NCBI GenBank assembly: GCA_964415175.1
Contig: CAYPYG010000001.1
Span: 88,657-152,656, forward strand
Source of the DNA: UBA2231 sp964415175
Lineage (GTDB): Bacteria; Elusimicrobiota; Elusimicrobia; Elusimicrobiales; UBA9959
Length of the DNA stretch: 64,000 nucleotides
Direction of reading: 5' to 3'
Positions 24,987 to 33,382 of the stretch are shown piece by piece. The number at the start of each line of letters is the position of its first letter. Within the stretch, counting starts at the first letter, position 1. A model generated the notes under the pieces. The model saw only the letters and a list, made by a program, of their open reading frames with translations. It was not told the DNA's origin and did no database searches. The translations under genes were made by a program, and so were the position numbers.

Positions 24987-25670
24987 TTAGCGCATCAGCC
25001 CCTTTTCCTTGAAGCTGAGCCACCCCCCTTTGGCCACGATGACATGGTCCAGCAGCTCGATGCCCAGCAGCCTGCCCGCCTCGGCCAGCCGCTTGGTCAG
25101 CGAGATGTCCTCGTCCGAAGGCTCCAGGCAGCCCGAAGGATGATTGTGCGCGACTATCACGCCCGCGGCCAGGTTCTTCACCGCCGGCTCGAAGACCTCC
25201 CGCGGGTGCACCAGGTTGTAATTGAGGGTGCCGATGGAGACGATGTCGCGCTTTATCTCCTGGTTGCGCGTGTCGAGGAAGAAGACGACGAAATGCTCCT
25301 TCTTCTGCTCGCGTATGTCGCGCAGTTCCTCCCAGACATCGCGCGGCTTGAGGTAGACCGAAGTTTTCTTGCCGCCCAGCGCCCGCCGGCCCAGTTCGAA
25401 GGCCGCCATTATCTCGCAGGCCCGCGCCGGCCCCAGCCCCTGCGCGCTTTTAAGCTCCGCGAAGCCGGCCTTCGCGAGCCCCTCGCGGCCGAAGCGCTTC
25501 ATCAGCCCCGCCGCGAAGTCCATCACGCCCGTGCCGCGGACGCCCGTGCGCAGCAGCAGCGCCAGCAGTTCGTCGTCCGAGAGTTTGTCCGGTCCGTAGC
25601 GCATCATCCGCTCCCTCGGCCGCTCCACCCTCGGCATGTCCTTTATCAGAGAAACGCAGGTCCTTCCCAT
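24987..25670 (-). CDS. radC: RadC family JAB/MPN-domain protein
   Basis: 227 residues from the ATG at 25670, chosen because AGGAGG sits just upstream; a GTG at 25688 is possible. An N-terminal helix-hairpin-helix region (LSDDELLALLLRTG, FAELKSAQGLGPARACEIMAAFEL) precedes the JAB domain with the zinc-binding set Glu, HNHPSGCLEPSDED. RadC proteins are associated with DNA repair and mobile elements, but their enzymatic role is unsettled. It is divergent from the M28 peptidase gene. Confidence 0.93.
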   Translation of the reverse strand: MGRTCVSLIKDMPRVERPRERMMRYGPDKLSDDELLALLLRTGVRGTGVMDFAAGLMKRFGREGLAKAGFAELKSAQGLGPARACEIMAAFELGRRALGGKKTSVYLKPRDVWEELRDIREQKKEHFVVFFLDTRNQEIKRDIVSIGTLNYNLVHPREVFEPAVKNLAAGVIVAHNHPSGCLEPSDEDISLTKRLAEAGRLLGIELLDHVIVAKGGWLSFKEKGLMR

Positions 25671-25749
25671 ATCCCCTCCTTGCCGCACCTATAGCGTAAA
25701 ACATCCGCGCGACAGCGTAGTGTCGCCCCCGTTTTGCTAATATTTCGCG

Positions 25750-26736
25750 ATGAAGAAAAAGTTCTCCTATTACCTGCTCTTCGCCGCGGCGGCCTACCTG
25801 GTCATCAGGGCCACTACTTTCGGCTGGAACCTGTGGAGCCCGGCTTTCGGGCCGGGGCCGCGCGCCGACGGGGCGCCGGAGCGCCTGCTCGCGCATGTCG
25901 AAAAGCTGGCAGGGGAACTGGGGGAACGGCATTTCTTCGGGCCCCGGCTGCCGAAATTAAAAGACGCCGACCGCTACATAACCGCAGAGTTCGGGAAATG
26001 CGGGCTCGAGGTCCGGCGGGAGCCCTACCTTACCTTCGGGGTCGAGGTCGCCAATCTGGAGGCCGCCGCACCCGGCGCGGACCCGCGCGCGCCCTACTAT
26101 GTCGTCGGCGCGCATTACGACACGGCCGAGAACCCGGGCGCCGACGACAATGCCAGCGGCGCAGCCGTCCTGCTGGAGCTGGCCTGCCGCCTCGCTAAAG
26201 AGCCGCCGGCCGCGAACATCCGCTTCGTCGCCTTCACCAACGAGGAACCGCCCTTTTTCCGCAAGGATTCCATGGGCAGCGCGGTCTATGTCTCATCGGC
26301 CATAGCGCGAGGCGATCGCATAACGGGCGGGATAGTCCTTGAGATGCTGGGCTATTACAGGGAGGAGAGGTTCTCGCAGAAATACCCGCCGCTTATCGGG
26401 CCCTTCCTGCCGAACCGCGGGGATTTCCTGGCGCAGGTGGGAAATTTCGGTTCGCGAAAACTCTCCGGGGCGCTGGCCCCCGCCTTCAGGCGAGGGACCA
26501 GCCTGCCGCTCGTGGCGGTCACGCTGCCGGCCTTCGTCCCGGGCGTCGATTTCTCCGACCACCGCAACTTCTGGGCGAAAGACATACCGGCCGTCATGTA
26601 CAGCGACACGGCCTTCTACCGCAACGATAATTACCACAAGGACTCCGACCTGCCGGGCACGCTCGATTACGCCCGTATGGCGGCCGCCGCCGACGGCCTG
26701 GAAGCGGCCCTCAGGACGCTGCCTCCCCCGAAATAA
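25750..26736 (+). CDS. M28-family zinc aminopeptidase, membrane-anchored or exported
   Basis: 328 residues. One N-terminal hydrophobic segment (about 5-24) serves as signal or anchor. The catalytic core shows H122-x-D124 in VVGAHYDT, D132 in ADDNASG, E165-E166 in FTNEEPPFF, a later Glu in IVLEMLGYY and His in a DFSDHRNFW segment, giving the two-zinc ligand set. The enzyme would remove N-terminal residues from peptides in the periplasm. TAATAT (25738-25743) ends six bases before the ATG, so the message is probably leaderless. Confidence 0.88.
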   Translation: MKKKFSYYLLFAAAAYLVIRATTFGWNLWSPAFGPGPRADGAPERLLAHVEKLAGELGERHFFGPRLPKLKDADRYITAEFGKCGLEVRREPYLTFGVEVANLEAAAPGADPRAPYYVVGAHYDTAENPGADDNASGAAVLLELACRLAKEPPAANIRFVAFTNEEPPFFRKDSMGSAVYVSSAIARGDRITGGIVLEMLGYYREERFSQKYPPLIGPFLPNRGDFLAQVGNFGSRKLSGALAPAFRRGTSLPLVAVTLPAFVPGVDFSDHRNFWAKDIPAVMYSDTAFYRNDNYHKDSDLPGTLDYARMAAAADGLEAALRTLPPPK

Positions 26737-26785
26737 GGGCGCCGCGGCGTCCTCTCATTTAAAACGCAATGACCCGGCGGGCGAC

Positions 26786-26841
26786 GATCTTCGGCGTCAG
26801 GCCGGTTAGGGGTTAATCTTCCGGTGACGGCGGCCTTATGC
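26786..26841. repeat. Intergenic repeat copy C (shortest)
   Basis: The stretch ending TTAATCTTCCGGTGACGG then CGGCCTTATGC matches copies A and B (TTAGTCTTCCGGTAATGG then CGGGCTTATGC in B). It overlaps a hairpin (26828-26835 with 26842-26849). It lies downstream of the membrane-protein gene at 26937-27368. A second hairpin (26866-26872 with 26881-26887) follows. Confidence 0.6.
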
Positions 26842-26936
26842 GGCCGCCGCCTCTACAATAAGGAACCGCCGGGAAATTGTCCGGCGGCAAGGGAAGCGAT
26901 AAAATCAACGACCCTCGGTTTTTATTTCGCTTTTGC

Positions 26937-27368
26937 TCACGACTTAGCCAGCATTCTAATGGCTATGTTTATCACGACTATAATGTGGGATAGGACAAGC
27001 GTACCTACAGCACCAACACACTGAAGCATCCATATACACCCGAATATAATGCCGTTCTGTGCGTCCGGGATTCTACTGATCTTGTAAGGATAGTAAAATC
27101 CGGCAGTTGAAATAATTATTGTCCCGAGCAGAATAACCGACATTGGCCAAAGTTTATTGAGTTCTACTGGGGCACACCTGTCAATCAGGTAAACTGACGC
27201 CGCCAGTATTAAGTATGGGAGCGCGATCAAAAAAAACACACATATGGCTGTAATTGGGTGTCTTGGGCCGGAGGTGGTATCGGAAATAATTCCGTATAGC
27301 CCAAGGGACATGAGACAACCCCAAATCGTCAGTATGATCCCGTAATTCAGATTTCTTAAAGTTTTCAC
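26937..27368 (-). CDS. Orphan four-helix membrane protein (cassette-like island)
   Basis: 143 residues from a GTG start (GGAGAG lies just upstream). Four hydrophobic segments at about residues 9-28, 40-62, 74-92 and 105-136. I recognise no family. Its DNA is clearly AT-richer than the surroundings and codon use is different, which suggests acquisition. It sits between repeat copies C and A, and its upstream region is homologous to that of the unrelated gene at 27609-28277. Confidence 0.6.
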   Translation of the reverse strand: MKTLRNLNYGIILTIWGCLMSLGLYGIISDTTSGPRHPITAICVFFLIALPYLILAASVYLIDRCAPVELNKLWPMSVILLGTIIISTAGFYYPYKISRIPDAQNGIIFGCIWMLQCVGAVGTLVLSHIIVVINIAIRMLAKS

Positions 27369-27394
27369 AAACTCTCCGTATACTAAAATCCGCT

Positions 27395-27607
27395 AACCTG
27401 TAGGGACCATAAGCGAAGTTGCAGCCAGTTCCCCCTCATTTTTCCCCTGCCGTCGGCACGCTCTTTTGATGTTTAGCGTGAGAACCGCCGGTTTCGTCTT
27501 CCACCCGGAGGGCGCCGGGCCTGCGAGGTAAGATGTCGGTCTTTGGGTGATGGCGGGGCTCATGCAAAGCCGCCGGCTTCCCAGCGTCAAATACTGTACG
27601 GTTCTCA
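27395..27607. repeat. Intergenic repeat copy A
   Basis: From ACCTGTAGGG (27396) to the GGCTCATGC core ending at 27565 this spacer is alignable, with gaps, to copy B at 28289-28510: shared blocks include GTGAGAACCGCCGGTTT (GTGAGACCCGCCGGTTT in B) and a GATGGCGGGG-type core. A 9-bp inverted repeat TGAGAACCG / CGGTTCTCA (27479-27487 with 27599-27607) spans the distal half and ends next to the stop of the upstream gene. A 65-codon open frame on the minus strand here is not conserved in B. Confidence 0.62.
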
Positions 27608-27608
27608 G

Positions 27609-28277
27609 TTATCGTATATTGACCGAGTTTGTCGGCTCAGGGGATGGGTCAGGTCTTTTATCTTTTATTCTTTTTTGAAAAAGAAAGAAGAGACCGGGCC
27701 CGAAGGAAAGCAGCGCAATCGCCAATCCGGTGATAATTCCCAGGAATGTAAGCGGTGGAGCACAGCATTCCTCCCTGCGCCGGGATATTATATGGCTTGG
27801 GATGGCCACTAATAGTTCCAAAATACTGCCCTTTACCAGCCAGCGTGTAATTATGGCCGTAAATTTCCCGGGTTCGCTTTCAGAATAACTTTTATAAAAA
27901 AGGATTCCCCATAATACCCAGAATCCCGCGAATGTAACCAGACTTGGCCAGTAATATATATACCTATCGGCTTTATCTTCTCCCCAGATCATTAATAACA
28001 AGGATGTAAGGAACATTAGCGCCAGGAAAGTCATTGGAATCGCGCCGAAGATCGCCGATGTAACCACGCTTCTTCTTCCGATAGGTCTTTTCTGGACTAT
28101 CGCGACAGGTATAAATAACAGGACACATTGAATTACAATCAGAATAGGGAGCAGGTAAGAATAGAAAAACTGCGCTGTTTTTATCCCATCCGTCCCCAGC
28201 ATAAAATATATCGGAATTCCTAAGACAGTCGCACAAATGGCATATAAAATAATGGTTAAAAACGCCCATCGTTTCAT
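27609..28277 (-). CDS. Orphan polytopic membrane protein (cassette-like island)
   Basis: 222 residues from the ATG at 28277, chosen for the AGGAGG four bases upstream; a longer in-frame start at 28322 lies inside the repeat. Six hydrophobic segments are visible (starting MKRWAFLTIILYAICATVLG), with a short charged tail DKRPDPSPEPTNSVN. No family recognised and no similarity to the neighbouring membrane gene. Base composition is AT-rich relative to the rest of the window, consistent with recent acquisition. Confidence 0.6.
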   Translation of the reverse strand: MKRWAFLTIILYAICATVLGIPIYFMLGTDGIKTAQFFYSYLLPILIVIQCVLLFIPVAIVQKRPIGRRSVVTSAIFGAIPMTFLALMFLTSLLLMIWGEDKADRYIYYWPSLVTFAGFWVLWGILFYKSYSESEPGKFTAIITRWLVKGSILELLVAIPSHIISRRREECCAPPLTFLGIITGLAIALLSFGPGLFFLFQKRIKDKRPDPSPEPTNSVNIR

Positions 28278-28288
28278 GACACCTCCTG

Positions 28289-28510
28289 ACCTGTAGGATC
28301 TGCAGAAGACAAGCGCAGTCATCGCCAGCTCTCCGCGCCTTTTTCCCTTCTGTGGCGCTATCTTCTGAATCTTTCGCGTGAGACCCGCCGGTTTTGTCTA
28401 TAGTATCAAAAACCGGGTGATTTTTCGCGAATTTGGTAAGGAGTCTTTTGCCCGGCGAGCGCCCGGCCGGGGACTCGGATGTTAGTCTTCCGGTAATGGC
28501 GGGCTTATGC
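28289..28510. repeat. Intergenic repeat copy B
   Basis: The 222-base block upstream of the 27609-28277 gene runs from ACCTGTAGGATC to GGGCTTATGC and shares ordered blocks with copy A and its distal end with copy C. The remainder of the gap to the next gene (28511-28638) shows only a CCCGGGGCGG-type GC stretch and the -10 box of the next gene. Confidence 0.62.
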
Positions 28511-28638
28511 TGATTCTCCCATTATTTTCGTCTCCATCCTATCCCCGCGCACGCCCGGGGCGGTAAAGTCTGGAGCCTCATGTTCATCGGGCCTTTGACC
28601 GCTCTTTTGGCCGGCGCCGCAGATTGATACAATCCCTT

Positions 28639-30273
28639 ATGCTCTTGCGCGGCCGCGCCCTGGAAATCCTCTGCCTGACGCTCGGCGCCGCCGCCGTACT
28701 GTGGGTCTACTCGCCCTCCCTGGCGGGCAAGTTCGTCTACGACGACCACTATTTCGTGGAGAACAACGCCGCGGTGCGCACTTTGGCCGCGCCCTGGCGT
28801 TTCTTCACCGACCCCTCCACGCTTTCGGCTTCCCCCGGACTCAACCAGGACGCCTGGCGTCCGCTCACCACTCTTTCGCTGGCCGCCGACTACGCCGCGG
28901 CGGGGCCGGTCCCGGGCCGGTTCCGTCTGGTCAATCTGCTGCTACACTGCTGCTCGGTCGTCCTCCTGTACTACCTGGCGGGCCTGCTGGGGCTCGCGGC
29001 GCCCTGGGCGGGGCTGGCCGCGGCTTTCTTCGCCTTCTTCCCGGCCGGGGTGGAGGCCTTCGCGTGGATCTCGGGGCGCTCGGGGGCGCTGTCCACGACG
29101 CTGAGCCTGGCCTCGCTCTACTGCTTCGTCCGGCGGGTCCGGGGCGGCGGGCGGGGCTGCCTGTACGCGGCCGGCTTTTTCTGCGCGGCCGCCCTGCTGT
29201 CGAGAGAGGTGTCGGCCGTGCTGCCGCTGCTGGCGGCGGCCGGCCTTTACCTTTACGGCGGCCGGCGGCGCCATTACGCGGAGGCCGCCTTGTGGCTGGC
29301 CCTGCCGACCGCGGTCTTCATCCTGCTGCGCTTCGCCGTCCTGGGGCACTTCCACCAGCCGGCCGGCGCCTCATTGTCCGCCGGGACCCAGGCGGCGCTG
29401 CCGTTCATACTCTTCGCCAAGTACGCGGAGATCACGCTCTGGCCTTTCAGCATGCTGGTCAGCTACAGCGACCTGGTGATGCTGCGCCTCGACAGCCCGG
29501 GCTTTTACCTGCCTTTCGCGTTCCTCTTCCTGGCCCTGTACGCGCTGCTGCTCTACGCGCTGCGCCGCCAGGGCGCCCGGGCGGCGGCCTTCGGCCTGGC
29601 CTGGTACGGCCTGGCCCTCCTGCCGGTACTGAACATAGCGCAAATGACCTTCTACATGGCCGAGCGGCTGCTCTACCTGCCGGCCGCGGGCGCGGCGCTG
29701 GCCCTGGGCGGCGCGGGGCAGGCGCTGGCTTCGCGCCCCCGACTGCGTTCGGTTTTCGCGGCGGGCGCGCTGCTGCTCCTGGCGGCCTTCCCCGCGGAGA
29801 TACGGCGCCGCCTGCCGGTCTGGGCCGACGACGCGGCCCTGTGGAGCTACGACGCGCGCAAGAACCCGCACAACTACCTGACCCGGATGCGCCTGGCGGA
29901 GGCGCTGGCCGCGCGCGGCGAGAGCCGCGGGGCGCGCGAGGCGCTGGAGGCGGCCCTGGCCTCGGCCCGGACCGCGGGCCAGCGCTCGATGATACTCAAC
30001 CAGCTGGGGGTACTTTTCGCCTCGGAAGGCGCGGCGTCCCGCGCCGAACTCTACTTCTCGTCAGCGGCCGCCCTTAACCCCGAGGATCATCTGGCGCGCT
30101 TCAACCTGGCGCGCTGCAGCCTGCTGAAGGGCGACCGGGAAGCCGCGCGCAGGCACGCGGCCGAGGCGCTGCGCCTCAGCCCCGGCTACACGCCCGCGCA
30201 GGAACTCCTGGAGTCCCTGCCCCAAAAAAGAACGCCCGCGCGCGGCGGGCGTCCCTCCGTTCCGGCGCGATGA
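28639..30273 (+). CDS. TMTC-like GT-C glycosyltransferase with C-terminal TPR
   Basis: 544 residues from the ATG at 28639 (a TTG at 28624 would lie in the -10 region). Ten or so membrane helices. After helix 1 the periplasmic loop carries FVYDDHYFVENN, the acidic pair expected for a GT-C catalytic centre, followed by WRPLTTLSLAAD and FFPAGVEAFAWISGR, as in TMTC-type O-mannosyltransferases. The last ~150 residues are TPR-like (RMRLAEALAARGESRGAREAL, NLARCSLLKGDREAARRHAAEAL). It probably transfers a sugar from a polyprenyl donor to proteins outside the cytoplasm. TACAAT ends five bases before the ATG. Confidence 0.77.
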   Translation: MLLRGRALEILCLTLGAAAVLWVYSPSLAGKFVYDDHYFVENNAAVRTLAAPWRFFTDPSTLSASPGLNQDAWRPLTTLSLAADYAAAGPVPGRFRLVNLLLHCCSVVLLYYLAGLLGLAAPWAGLAAAFFAFFPAGVEAFAWISGRSGALSTTLSLASLYCFVRRVRGGGRGCLYAAGFFCAAALLSREVSAVLPLLAAAGLYLYGGRRRHYAEAALWLALPTAVFILLRFAVLGHFHQPAGASLSAGTQAALPFILFAKYAEITLWPFSMLVSYSDLVMLRLDSPGFYLPFAFLFLALYALLLYALRRQGARAAAFGLAWYGLALLPVLNIAQMTFYMAERLLYLPAAGAALALGGAGQALASRPRLRSVFAAGALLLLAAFPAEIRRRLPVWADDAALWSYDARKNPHNYLTRMRLAEALAARGESRGAREALEAALASARTAGQRSMILNQLGVLFASEGAASRAELYFSSAAALNPEDHLARFNLARCSLLKGDREAARRHAAEALRLSPGYTPAQELLESLPQKRTPARGGRPSVPAR

Positions 30274-30274
30274 T

Positions 30275-31027
30275 TCAGCGGGTGGACACCTTGAGCGACA
30301 GGCCCTTCTCGTAGAGGCCGAAACCGGTGATGTCGGGCCGGGCGAAGAGGTTCGCCGGCAGGTATTTCTGCGTGAAGGAGGTCTTGACCTCGGCCTTCAG
30401 CGTCCAGGCGGCCTTGTCGTAGCGCAGCGTCAGCAGGTCTGAGGCCTTCATGTTCTGCGCGGCGAGCTTCGAGTCCAGCGCCGTCATGATGCCCTTTATC
30501 GCCACGTCCATGACCTGGGCCATGATGTCCTCCTGGGACAGCTGGGGCACGGCGGCCTTCGCCCGGTCGGGCTGCATCTCGACGTGGAGCTGCACGCGCT
30601 GCACGCGTATCGCCAGGCTGTTGCGGCCGGCGAGGTAGGGCTTGAGGGTGATGACGGGATCGACATTGATGCCGCCGATATCGATATGCACGTTCTGCAG
30701 CCGCATGAACTCGCCGACCTTTACGGCGACGGGCAGCAGCGGGTCGGTGATGCGGACGCGGGGGTCGGAGGCGGCCACCTGCTCCAGGCCGCGCTTCACC
30801 GCGGCGAAAGGTATGGTCGCCTCGGCGGTCAGGCCGATGAGTTCTTCGGCCGGTATCGTCACCGCCTTGGCGACAGGCACCGGGGCGCGCATCGTGGAGA
30901 CGCTCTCGATCCCTTCTATGTCGGGGACCTGTATGGAGTCCAGATCGAAGGCCGCGGCCGGGGCGGAGAAGGCCGCCGCCGCCAGTATGCCCGCTATCAT
31001 CGTCTTTAAAGTTCTCATGTTATTCAT
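30275..31027 (-). CDS. Exported single-domain paralogue of the 31043-32308 protein
   Basis: 250 residues with a signal peptide (about 1-26, SAPAAA then FDLDS). The domain reads FMRLQNVHIDIGGINVDPVITLKPYLAGRNSLAIRVQRVQL, then MAQVMDVAIKGIMTALDSKL and LLTLRYDKAAWTLKAEV, each with a clear counterpart in the neighbouring protein. The alternating strands followed by a long helix are reminiscent of lipid-binding folds (LmeA/YceB-like), but I cannot name the family. It follows its paralogue by 15 bases and stops two bases from the convergent glycosyltransferase gene. Confidence 0.65.
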   Translation of the reverse strand: MNNMRTLKTMIAGILAAAAFSAPAAAFDLDSIQVPDIEGIESVSTMRAPVPVAKAVTIPAEELIGLTAEATIPFAAVKRGLEQVAASDPRVRITDPLLPVAVKVGEFMRLQNVHIDIGGINVDPVITLKPYLAGRNSLAIRVQRVQLHVEMQPDRAKAAVPQLSQEDIMAQVMDVAIKGIMTALDSKLAAQNMKASDLLTLRYDKAAWTLKAEVKTSFTQKYLPANLFARPDITGFGLYEKGLSLKVSTR

Positions 31028-31042
31028 TTCTCCCTTATATCC

Positions 31043-32308
31043 TTAAAGCTCGAAGGCCAGGTAGAGCAGGCCGTTGCCCAGCGTCAGTTTCTTTATGACG
31101 GCGCCCTTGGCGAAGGAGGGCAGGAAGGCGGAATCCGCCAGCTTTATCTCGACGGTCTTGTCGTCAATCTTCCGGGCCTTCATGACCTTGGCCAGCTCCG
31201 GGTTGGTCGTCAGGGCCTCTATGATGCCGCCGACCAGCTTGTTCTGCAGCCAGCTGCTGATGAAGCCCGGCAGGCCGATGCCGTAGGCCTGGTCGATGTC
31301 TATGCGCTCGAAGTGTATGCGCAGGGTATTGGGGGCGGTCAGATAGGGGACCACCCTGGCCGTGAAGTAGACATTGGGCTTGAGGAAAACGTCGCGGGCG
31401 TAGAACTTGCCGGCCAGTTCCAGGCGGCCGTCCGCGCGGAACTTGACGCCGCCGTCGTGCCCCTTGGGCAGCAGCTCGAAATCGCCTTCCTTGGAGTGCC
31501 TGGCTATGAAGTTGGTGACCAGCCCGTCGGAGATCATCAGGTTGTGGTCCCTGAGCTGCGCGGCGCCGACGCCCGAATGGGCGCCGAGAGCGAAGCCGTT
31601 CTCGTCGAAGCTGAAGGAGGTCAGGTTTATGCTGGGGATGAGGCCGGGCAGCAGCGGCGCCACGAACCTGGGGGCCACCGAGGCCGTCAGTTTCCAGGCC
31701 AGGCGGTCGTACTGGAAGGTCAGGACGTCGCGGGCCTTGAGCGGGACCTTGTTCTTGACGAAAGCCGCGTCCATCGCGGAGGTCACGCCTTCGGTCACCT
31801 TGGTCATGACCATCTCCATGACCGCGTTCTTGTCTATCTCGGTCATGCCCATGGCCTTGGGACCGAAGGATATATCCATGGCGACCCTGGCGACTTTTAT
31901 GGAGAGCCGGTTGGGGCCTTCGAAAACGGGCTTAAGCAGGATGTTCGGCTCGGCCTCTATGCCGTTATAGTTTATAAGTACGTTCCTGAAAGCGACGTTC
32001 TCGCCGGCTTTCTGGAGCACCGGCAGGGAGGGGTCGAGGGCGGTTATCTGCGCGTCCTTGAGGTCCACGATCAGCGCGGTCAGGGTCCGGAAGGGCAGCT
32101 TCAGGCTCAGGTCCAGGACCGGCGCGGGCTGATTAGGGGCCCGGTCGGCGTCCAGCCGCGCCTTCGGCACCGCCAGGCCTTCGGTCAGGCTTTCGAGGTT
32201 CTCCAGCGACACCGTCTCCAGCGCGGGGCCGCCGGCGAAGGCCGGGGCCGCCGAGGAGAAGGCGAGCGTCCCTGCGAGGATATTGCGGAAAAAGTTCTTG
32301 ATGGTCAT
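31043..32308 (-). CDS. Exported protein with two copies of the same domain, possibly lipid-binding
   Basis: 421 residues with a signal peptide (about 1-25). Two homologous halves are visible: first copy NVAFRNVLINYNGIEAEPNILLKPVFEGPNRLSIKVARV (~110-150) and MEMVMTKVTEGVTSAMD; second copy AGKFYARDVFLKPNVYFTARVVPYLTAPNTLRIHFERI (~295-335) and ISSWLQNKLVGGIIEALTT. The 250-residue neighbour has one such copy, so a duplication and fusion is the simplest history. Function unknown. TATACT ends six bases before the ATG on the minus strand, so the pair is probably transcribed without a leader. Confidence 0.68.
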   Translation of the reverse strand: MTIKNFFRNILAGTLAFSSAAPAFAGGPALETVSLENLESLTEGLAVPKARLDADRAPNQPAPVLDLSLKLPFRTLTALIVDLKDAQITALDPSLPVLQKAGENVAFRNVLINYNGIEAEPNILLKPVFEGPNRLSIKVARVAMDISFGPKAMGMTEIDKNAVMEMVMTKVTEGVTSAMDAAFVKNKVPLKARDVLTFQYDRLAWKLTASVAPRFVAPLLPGLIPSINLTSFSFDENGFALGAHSGVGAAQLRDHNLMISDGLVTNFIARHSKEGDFELLPKGHDGGVKFRADGRLELAGKFYARDVFLKPNVYFTARVVPYLTAPNTLRIHFERIDIDQAYGIGLPGFISSWLQNKLVGGIIEALTTNPELAKVMKARKIDDKTVEIKLADSAFLPSFAKGAVIKKLTLGNGLLYLAFEL

Positions 32309-32465
32309 GCCTATAGTATAGCGGACGCCGCCCTTTTCAATAAGTGTCCAAGGGCCTACGCGCGGGGCCCCTTTGGGCCCCCCGGTATTGCCCCCGCGGC
32401 CCCTCTTTAGCGGGCGGGCCGGCGTTTTGCTATGATAAGGACGGACCTATCTTCAGGGAGGGACT

Positions 32466-33368
32466 ATGAACAAACTTTTCGGAACTCTGGCCCTGCTGGC
32501 CTTGACCGCCGCTCCGGCCATGTCGGCCGGCAAGGCGATAATCTGCGTGATGGACCTGGAGGACAAATCCAGCCACAGCCACAGCTGGCAGAACGTCGGC
32601 CAGGGCGTGGCCGAGATGCTGGTGACCGCGCTCGCCGGCACCAAAAAGTACACCCTGGTCGAGCGGGAAAAGCTCGAATCCGTAATGGCGGAACAGCGCC
32701 TCGGCGCCTCCGGGGCCGTCACCGCGCAGACCGCCGCCAAGATAGGCCGGCTGCTGGGCGCGCGCTACATAATCACCGGCGCGGTCACCGAATTCGGGGT
32801 GAAGGACAGCAAGATCGGAGTGGGCGGCCTGGAGAAGGTCCTGCCCTTCGGCGGCGGCGCCAAGGTCTCCAAGAACACCGCCAGGGCGGCCATAGACGTG
32901 CGCGCGATAGACACCACCTCCGCCCAGATAGTGGCCGCGGCCAAGGGCGAGGGCTCCAAGTCCAGCGCCGAATTCTCCGGCGACCTCAGCATAGCCCCGG
33001 ACTTCGACTTCGGCAAGGACGGCTTCGACGAGACCATCATCGGCAAGGCCGCCCGCAAGGCCGTGGACGACGTGGCGAAAGAGCTTTCAAAAAAGTTCGA
33101 CGAGGGCGGGCCGGCCGCCGTCAAGATAATCAAGATAACCGGGAACCAGGTCTACATAAACAGCGGCGCCGCCGACGGCGAGAAAGCGGGCGCCGTCTAC
33201 GACATCTACCGCACGGGCGAGGAGATGATCGACCCCGACACCGGCGAGTCGCTGGGCTCGGAGGAAGAGAAGGTCGGCACGGCGAAAGTGGTCAAAGTAA
33301 ACCCGAAGTTCTCGATAGCCGAGACAAAGGCCGCCGTCCGGAAGACCGACGTGCTCAGGCCCCGCTGA
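32466..33368 (+). CDS. CsgG/FlgT-like exported protein
   Basis: 300 residues. The signal peptide (about 1-20, PAMSA) has no lipobox Cys, unlike typical CsgG. The CsgG core is plain: KAIICVMDLEDKS, VGQGVAEMLVTALAGTKKYTLVEREKLESVMAEQRLG, IGRLLGARYIITGAVTEFG, AAIDVRAIDTTSAQIVAAAKGEG. The C-terminal ~80 residues (GNQVYINSGAADGEKAGAVYDIYRTGEE) form a FlgT-C-like beta domain. Such proteins assemble at the outer membrane or act in stress-dependent secretion. GGGAGGG precedes the ATG. The hypothetical gene at 33383 begins 15 bases after its stop. Confidence 0.82.
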   Translation: MNKLFGTLALLALTAAPAMSAGKAIICVMDLEDKSSHSHSWQNVGQGVAEMLVTALAGTKKYTLVEREKLESVMAEQRLGASGAVTAQTAAKIGRLLGARYIITGAVTEFGVKDSKIGVGGLEKVLPFGGGAKVSKNTARAAIDVRAIDTTSAQIVAAAKGEGSKSSAEFSGDLSIAPDFDFGKDGFDETIIGKAARKAVDDVAKELSKKFDEGGPAAVKIIKITGNQVYINSGAADGEKAGAVYDIYRTGEEMIDPDTGESLGSEEEKVGTAKVVKVNPKFSIAETKAAVRKTDVLRPR

Positions 33369-33382
33369 GAAGGACTCCGCGC

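Noticed and set aside
27393..27590. A 65-codon minus-strand open frame inside repeat copy A
   Set aside because: The equivalent sequence in copy B has gaps and a different frame, so it is not conserved as protein.
26786..28510. Calling the intergenic repeats integron attC sites
   Set aside because: I could not find the paired RYYYAAC/GTTRRRY core sites at the expected places, and no integrase is in the window; only the cassette-like layout is claimed.
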